Assembly (NCBI RefSeq): GCF_009728835.1
Contig: NZ_CP033455.1
Location: forward strand, 642,493-679,962
Direction: 5' to 3'
From: Ehrlichia ruminantium
GTDB taxonomy: Bacteria; Pseudomonadota; Alphaproteobacteria; Rickettsiales; Anaplasmataceae
Length of the DNA stretch: 37,470 bases
The position numbers and the translations under genes were made by a program. Numbering within the stretch: position 1 is the stretch's first letter; each line of letters begins with the position of its first letter. Below the pieces are notes generated by a model that worked only from the letters and a program-made list of their open reading frames with translations, ran no database searches and was not told where the DNA came from. Positions 33,192-37,470 of the stretch are shown here, one piece after another.

Positions 33192-34019
33192 CTATTTTCT
33201 TTTTCCCCAATCACTTATATCTGATAGTTTTACTGCTCCTAAAAGACTAGTAGCACCCTCTATACCTTCTTGACCTTCCCATTTTTCCTCATTACAATGT
33301 ACTTCTTCCTGCACCGCAGAAGAAGATTCCATATATGAAGCAAATAACTCTTCTGTATTCACTTCATTCTCTAAAACTAATGCAGTATTTAGCTCTTCTT
33401 TCTTACTTTTTATCCTTGGAAGTTTCTTATAAGAAGTATACCACACAGTACTACTTAATAACCTAGTACTACCCGCAGTATTACTTACATCTTGTTCAGT
33501 ACTCACATATTTAAACTCAACACATTCTAAATGACTAACTTCTTTTAGGAGAAATGATTCATTATATGATATGTTCATATAATGTTTACCTATACGTACT
33601 GGTATTGCTAAGACTATTTCACCACATTCTAGCAAACTAGGCATACAAATTTTACCACCTGAAACACTAGTCCTACCCAAAAACGCATTAAGCATTGCAT
33701 GCCTTACCATAACATAAATTGAGAAATGCATACTATCGGGTGCAAAATCAAGTATATTAAGTAATTTTATTAAATTTTCACTGTGTTTAACCTTCTTACG
33801 AGATACCTTAATCTGTATTTTAAATAAACTATCACCACTTGGACTACATAAATCTTGTTTAATATCTCTACCATTAGAAATCCATACAACCAAACCTCCT
33901 TCATCAACAACACCAATACATGAAATATTTGAATAAGAAATGCGTTCCTGTTCCATTAAACAACTACACAGTTCTTCGTTAATCTTTATTTCTTGTCTTA
34001 TACCTAAATTATATAACAT
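33192..34019 (-). CDS. Hypothetical protein, soluble, acidic C-terminal part
   Basis: A 275-residue protein without signal peptide or membrane helix. The first ~170 residues look globular with alternating strands and helices (for example ISCIGVVDEGGLVVWISNGR and ECGEIVLAIPVRIGKHYMNI). The last ~70 residues are polar, Glu- and Ser-rich, probably flexible (EELNTALVLENEVNTEELF, then an EEKWEGQEGIEGA stretch). No recognised domain is visible. Pieces of it recur at 33057-33143 and about 37125-37190, so it belongs to a locally duplicated and decaying family. Its upstream region is shared with the next gene at 35021-35590. A lineage-specific, possibly secreted protein is a reasonable guess, nothing more. 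Confidence 0.72.
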   Translation of the reverse strand: MLYNLGIRQEIKINEELCSCLMEQERISYSNISCIGVVDEGGLVVWISNGRDIKQDLCSPSGDSLFKIQIKVSRKKVKHSENLIKLLNILDFAPDSMHFSIYVMVRHAMLNAFLGRTSVSGGKICMPSLLECGEIVLAIPVRIGKHYMNISYNESFLLKEVSHLECVEFKYVSTEQDVSNTAGSTRLLSSTVWYTSYKKLPRIKSKKEELNTALVLENEVNTEELFASYMESSSAVQEEVHCNEEKWEGQEGIEGATSLLGAVKLSDISDWGKRK

Positions 34020-35020
34020 GTTAAATACCGTAAATCATTAGTAATGCAATTATTAATATATCTAATAATAGATTTATGTAAATTTTAAAAGAAATATTTA
34101 ATAAATATAGAAAGTAACATATGTATATACTACCATTGTAGTACTAATACAGCCAATTTTAAGATAAATAAATCAAATTTTGTGCACCCATAAAACATGT
34201 ATTTCTAATTCGTTTTATTTCCTATTTCTTTATAAATTAGCCATATTGTGACTTTATGTAATTAACTCTATATTCATTACATGGACTGTTTAATACAATA
34301 TCTATAATACTCTTTCCTTTATTAATAGTACTCACATTTATAATGACAGTATATGCCATTAAAGATTCTACTGTGATCTCAAAAGAAAATATTGAAACAA
34401 TAGAATTAATATTTATTGAAAATTTTTGGTTTTATATTAAAATATGGTACATAATACAGTCAGTAAGATAATCTTCTCCACATTAAATATCTTATCTCCA
34501 TACAGATCATATACCCATATTTATGTACAGTAGATACAACATGTTAGGTCTCATTATATATTTAACTTCATTTCTAATTGGTATTTCTACAAGATTATAT
34601 ATGTTGACTTTTTGTAATTCGAGATTGATCTCACTATTAAGCATTAACTTGGAATATAAAATTTACTAATAGTGATTTTTCTTAACTAGTCAATGAGTTT
34701 TTGTACACCAAGTACTCATTAAATATACACAATTTCTTGAGCTAGTTTTATATATTTAATTTTTTATATTATAAATATCCTTTTAGTATTATATTAAAGT
34801 AATCATACATCACACAAACAAATTTTTTTAATATATAAGTACAGAGACAATAACATTTAAACTTATCGTACGTACACATTTATGACATACTACTACCGTA
34901 AAAGTATCAGGGCAAAATCCTATAAAAAATATTCTTGGTTATGCAACATATTTACATACCTAAATATTAGGTTATATTTCTGATACTAAGTAGCAAATTA
35001 ACATTCTTTTTATATATTTT
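34020..35020. other. Intergenic region, includes a duplicated upstream segment
   Basis: About 1 kb between two minus-strand hypothetical genes. The part at 34188-34395 resembles the region upstream of the 189-aa gene (35699-35890). I see no gene in the rest, which is AT-rich with stops in all frames. Confidence 0.5.
34188..34395 (-). repeat. Upstream segment shared with the 189-aa gene, copy 1
   Basis: Begins about 170 bp upstream of the start at 34019. It shares with 35699-35890, in the same orientation, an ordered series of blocks: TATTTCTAATTC-like, TTTATAAATTAGC-like, TATGACTTTAT-like, AATATCTATAATACTCTTTCC-like and an AAAAGAAAATA block. By eye about three bases in four agree, with indels. 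Likely a duplicated promoter-containing region; function not shown. Confidence 0.65.
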
Positions 35021-35590
35021 TTAATCCAATGATAAGTTGCTATTATAACCAACACAGCGTACATCAGATACATTAAAGGAACTACCTTCTGTCTTTTGCA
35101 ATTTTTTACCTATAATACTCTCCAACAATTTACCGACAATTAAACGTATATCTAAACCAGATTCCAATATACTCTGTATAGATAACATACTAAGCATGCA
35201 ACAAGATAACAACAAAATATCAAAAGACATATCATAAAGCATCTTAGCACTATCAGGAATAAATATAGAAGATACAATACAGAAAGATATAGTCAAAAAT
35301 CCAATTGCAATAGGAACAATACATTTTTTTAACTTTTTCATTAAATCAGAAAATGTAATATTTCCATTTTCTATATATCCTAAAAACCTATACACAAATG
35401 GTTCATCTTCTACATCTAATATACTGGCACGACGTGATATACTAGTATAACACAAATACATAAGCATTGCAGATAACAGTAATAAAAAGCTGGCACTTAG
35501 AATATTGATAGGAAAACACATATGCAATATAATAGTAATTATGATCCCAATCATTAACATAGAATGATGTATCAGTAGTTTATCTTTCAT
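35021..35590 (-). CDS. Hypothetical four-helix membrane protein
   Basis: A 189-residue protein with two hydrophobic helices near the N-terminus (about 9-30 and 31-50), a charged middle (residues 51-85), two further helices (about 89-110 and 120-142) and a polar C-terminal tail. Topology suggests an inner-membrane protein with both ends in the cytoplasm. No catalytic motif or known family is recognised. Small paired-helix membrane proteins of this kind are common lineage-specific genes in Ehrlichia. Its upstream DNA is duplicated in front of the 275-aa gene, so the two may be regulated alike, although the proteins are unrelated by eye. Confidence 0.7.
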   Translation of the reverse strand: MKDKLLIHHSMLMIGIIITIILHMCFPINILSASFLLLLSAMLMYLCYTSISRRASILDVEDEPFVYRFLGYIENGNITFSDLMKKLKKCIVPIAIGFLTISFCIVSSIFIPDSAKMLYDMSFDILLLSCCMLSMLSIQSILESGLDIRLIVGKLLESIIGKKLQKTEGSSFNVSDVRCVGYNSNLSLD

Positions 35591-35698
35591 ATCAATACAC
35601 TATACAATAATAAATTATTAATATAATTTATTATTTCCATATTAAATTATATTAATTCTTATATAACATAAAAAATAAATACCTTCAATATTATTAAT

Positions 35699-35890
35699 AA
35701 CATAAAAATATGTATTTTTAATTCTTTTAATCTCCTATCTTTTAATAAATTAGCAATATGACTTTATACAATTAAATTTAGGTCCATTAGTATATGTTTA
35801 ACACAATCTCTATAATGCTCTCTCCTTTGTTAATATTACTACTCTACAGTAATACACGTTCCTAAAAACTTTTTGAGATTCCAAAAGAAA
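35699..35890 (-). repeat. Upstream segment shared with the 275-aa gene, copy 2
   Basis: Counterpart of 34188-34395, starting about 110 bp upstream of the start at 35590. The same blocks appear in the same order. The spacing to the start codon differs by about 60 bp from copy 1. Confidence 0.65.
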
Positions 35891-36164
35891 ATAAAGTATA
35901 AATTAAACTTATAATACTATTCTGTTTATTTTTTGCAGTTATTAACAATACCTTTAATTTTTGTATAATATATTATTATATTAAGCATAGTAAATGTGTA
36001 TTAAGTAAGGTAATTACCTACTAACATAGAATAAATCTACTGCTGTGTTTAGTGCATTTGGTGGTAACTTGTTTTATCTTTTTATAGTTGCAAGTTTACA
36101 TAGTAAGTATTTACAGCTGACTATTTTTGGTTTATTCCTTTTTCGAAAAATAAATTAACAATGA
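35891..36164. other. Intergenic region, nothing recognised
   Basis: AT-rich, stops in all frames; no RNA gene or gene remnant seen. Confidence 0.4.
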
Positions 36165-36537
36165 TTTTTTAATACATCTGTATTTTTATACTCATGTATA
36201 CCTAATGCATTATTCCCTGTTTGATGAAATATCAAATCCTATTTGTCCATTAAAATAGTTAATGGACAATCCATCATTTTTAATAGAATCATTTTAGATA
36301 GTTTATTTCCATTTTCATCACGTATTAATGGAATATGAGCAAATTCAGGTGGCTTCCATCCCAATGCATTACATATTAACAACTGATATGCTGTATTAGT
36401 TAAGTGATCTATTCCTCTAATGATATGAGTAATATCCATATCATAGTCATTAACAACGACAGATAAAAGATATGTTGGAGTATTATCAGAACGTAATAAA
36501 ACCATATCATCCAGTTGTATATTCCTACGGTATCATT
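36165..36537 (-). pseudogene. Fragment of glutamyl-tRNA synthetase (gltX)
   Basis: Reads [20 protein letters not shown], then [40 protein letters not shown] and KLSK, the central part of glutamyl-tRNA synthetase including its KMSKS-type signature. After KLSK the sequence loses homology for about 85 bp, with a stop and a perfect hairpin. It then resumes in another frame as NALGIHEYKN, which in the enzyme follows the signature directly. The N-terminal HIGH region and the anticodon-binding domain are missing. The open stretch 36239-36505 should not be read as a gene. Ehrlichia genomes carry two gltX genes; this is a decayed extra piece. Confidence 0.92.
36243..36269. repeat. Perfect 11-bp inverted repeat within the gltX fragment
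   Basis: 36243-36253 pairs perfectly with 36259-36269 around a 5-nt loop. It lies inside the ~85-bp non-homologous insertion that interrupts the gltX ghost just after its KLSK motif. Confidence 0.8.
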
Positions 36538-37124
36538 CTAGGACAGACAATATTAGAATTACTTGAGTATCCAGCTATGATAATTCCATAAATACCAAAG
36601 TAACGAAATTGCTAAAATGTACAATGTAATCAATTATTACTAATACTGTTATTATTAAAATGTCGCATGTAATTGTAAAAATATATAATTATAACACAGT
36701 ACTAAAAACATGTAAATTACTCCACACACGCTATATAATAAGACTATAAAAATAATAAAGCAGTAAAGATAAGTCTAATATGATGAATATGAAAATTATA
36801 AACTGATTCACAACATACTAAATATTTCATCATTTGATGGTAAGCTATGTATGAATACTCACAGCTGCCTAGCAATTGGTTATTGACATGGCATGTGTGT
36901 GTTCTTGAGTCAGTAAGATTTTTGTATTTTATTGTAAATGAGTTAAATGTTTCAGTAGAGATTGTATACGATATATAAGTATACATTAATTCCTAGTATT
37001 CTTATACTTAATACAAACATACGTTGTTTTCAAATCCTATTTTCAGTTAATAAGGCTATCTGCATAGTAATAAAATAACCGATTTATAGAAAATAATTCT
37101 TCAAGGAAAATATATTTAATTTAA
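36538..37124. other. Intergenic region, no gene supported
   Basis: About 590 bp of AT-rich DNA. One 80-codon open stretch on the minus strand (36744-36986) has no ribosome-binding site, atypical composition and no recognisable family, so I do not call it. Confidence 0.45.
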
Positions 37125-37190
37125 AGAGAAGGATTATTTACTTCACATATAGAATCTTCTTCTGCGGTGCAGGAACAAAAGTACATTGTG
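37125..37190 (+). pseudogene. Second fragment of the 275-aa gene
   Basis: The plus strand matches the complement of about 33275-33345 in the intact gene, including an identical 21-base core around 37154-37174 (encodes ESSSAVQ) and flanks that align with a stop and small indels. It corresponds to residues ~225-246 of the protein. Homology is lost on both sides. It is a second, more decayed inverted piece of that gene. Confidence 0.82.
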
Positions 37191-37470
37191 ATAATGATAG
37201 ATCCTAGTAACCTGAGTAATTTAAAGTATAATTAAAAAGCTATGTCAATCAATGCTACAGTCATAAGTAAAGTAGAAATTTTATCATAAGTTGCATATAC
37301 ATAACTTTTATTACATACTTCATTTACCTTGTGTGACCTTTTTCTAAACTATTATTAGGATTTTTCCTCTAATGTTTGTTAGCATTGTATTAGGTAGAAT
37401 AATGGTACTTACTTGAATTTAAACTTGAAAATTAATTGAATATAAAACACATCTTCAAGCTTTACCATAT
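37191..37470. other. Intergenic to window end, nothing recognised
   Basis: AT-rich, no open frame of note, no RNA gene seen. Confidence 0.4.

Noticed and set aside
36239-36505. An apparent 88-codon gene with synthetase-like sequence
   Set aside because: It is an internal piece of gltX; homology extends past its ATG upstream and resumes in another frame downstream, so it is a pseudogene segment.
36744-36986. An 80-codon open stretch on the minus strand
   Set aside because: No ribosome-binding site, no recognisable motif, unlikely composition, in a zone of decayed DNA.

Overview
The window comes from a strongly AT-rich alphaproteobacterium with long, decaying intergenic DNA. It is almost certainly an Ehrlichia (Anaplasmataceae), close to the E. 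canis / E. chaffeensis group. Three things point there: the gene set (a PutA without a DNA-binding domain, BioA, a lone atpG, a giant ankyrin-repeat protein), the scattered gene-transfer-agent-like phage genes, and the many gene ghosts. No species call is possible from the sequence alone.

Layout. 0-3.5 kb, minus strand: fabG, followed 13 nt later by a six-helix membrane protein whose reading frame runs antisense through a plus-strand tRNA-Met(CAT), then a second six-helix membrane protein ending at a hairpin terminator. 4.4-7.5 kb, plus: putA (proline to glutamate). 8.6-9.8 kb, minus: bioA (biotin synthesis), followed at 10.5-10.9 kb by a degenerate, inverted ghost copy of part of bioA. 11.2-17.5 kb, minus: a remnant of a gene-transfer-agent/siphophage morphogenesis cluster (head-tail adaptor, tail terminator and major tail protein, two tandem paralogous basic proteins of unknown function, and a terminase large subunit displaced downstream of the tail genes). 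17.7-18.0 kb, plus: tRNA-Ser(GCT) and the 42-codon rpmJ (L36). 18.7-20.3 kb: divergent rpoH (heat-shock sigma factor) and a long-form ribosome hibernation factor. 20.5-29.2 kb, plus: a 2912-residue ankyrin-repeat protein with a long, repeat-bearing, disordered tail, a likely host-directed effector. It is followed by atpG, folE and a TldD/PmbA-family gene, all on the plus strand with short spacers.

32-37.5 kb is a gene graveyard. It holds two genus-type hypothetical genes on the minus strand (a 275-aa soluble protein and a 189-aa four-helix membrane protein) that share a duplicated upstream region. It also holds two separate fragments of the 275-aa gene, a frameshifted gltX fragment, and a tandem pair of a ~155-bp intergenic repeat. 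A third copy of that repeat lies 18 kb away in opposite orientation.

The housekeeping genes serve unrelated pathways (amino-acid catabolism, biotin, fatty acids, pterin, ATP synthase, stress and ribosome control). The parts most worth following up are the phage-like module with its paralogous pair, the giant ankyrin protein's repeat tail, and the evidence of repeated segmental duplication, inversion and decay.
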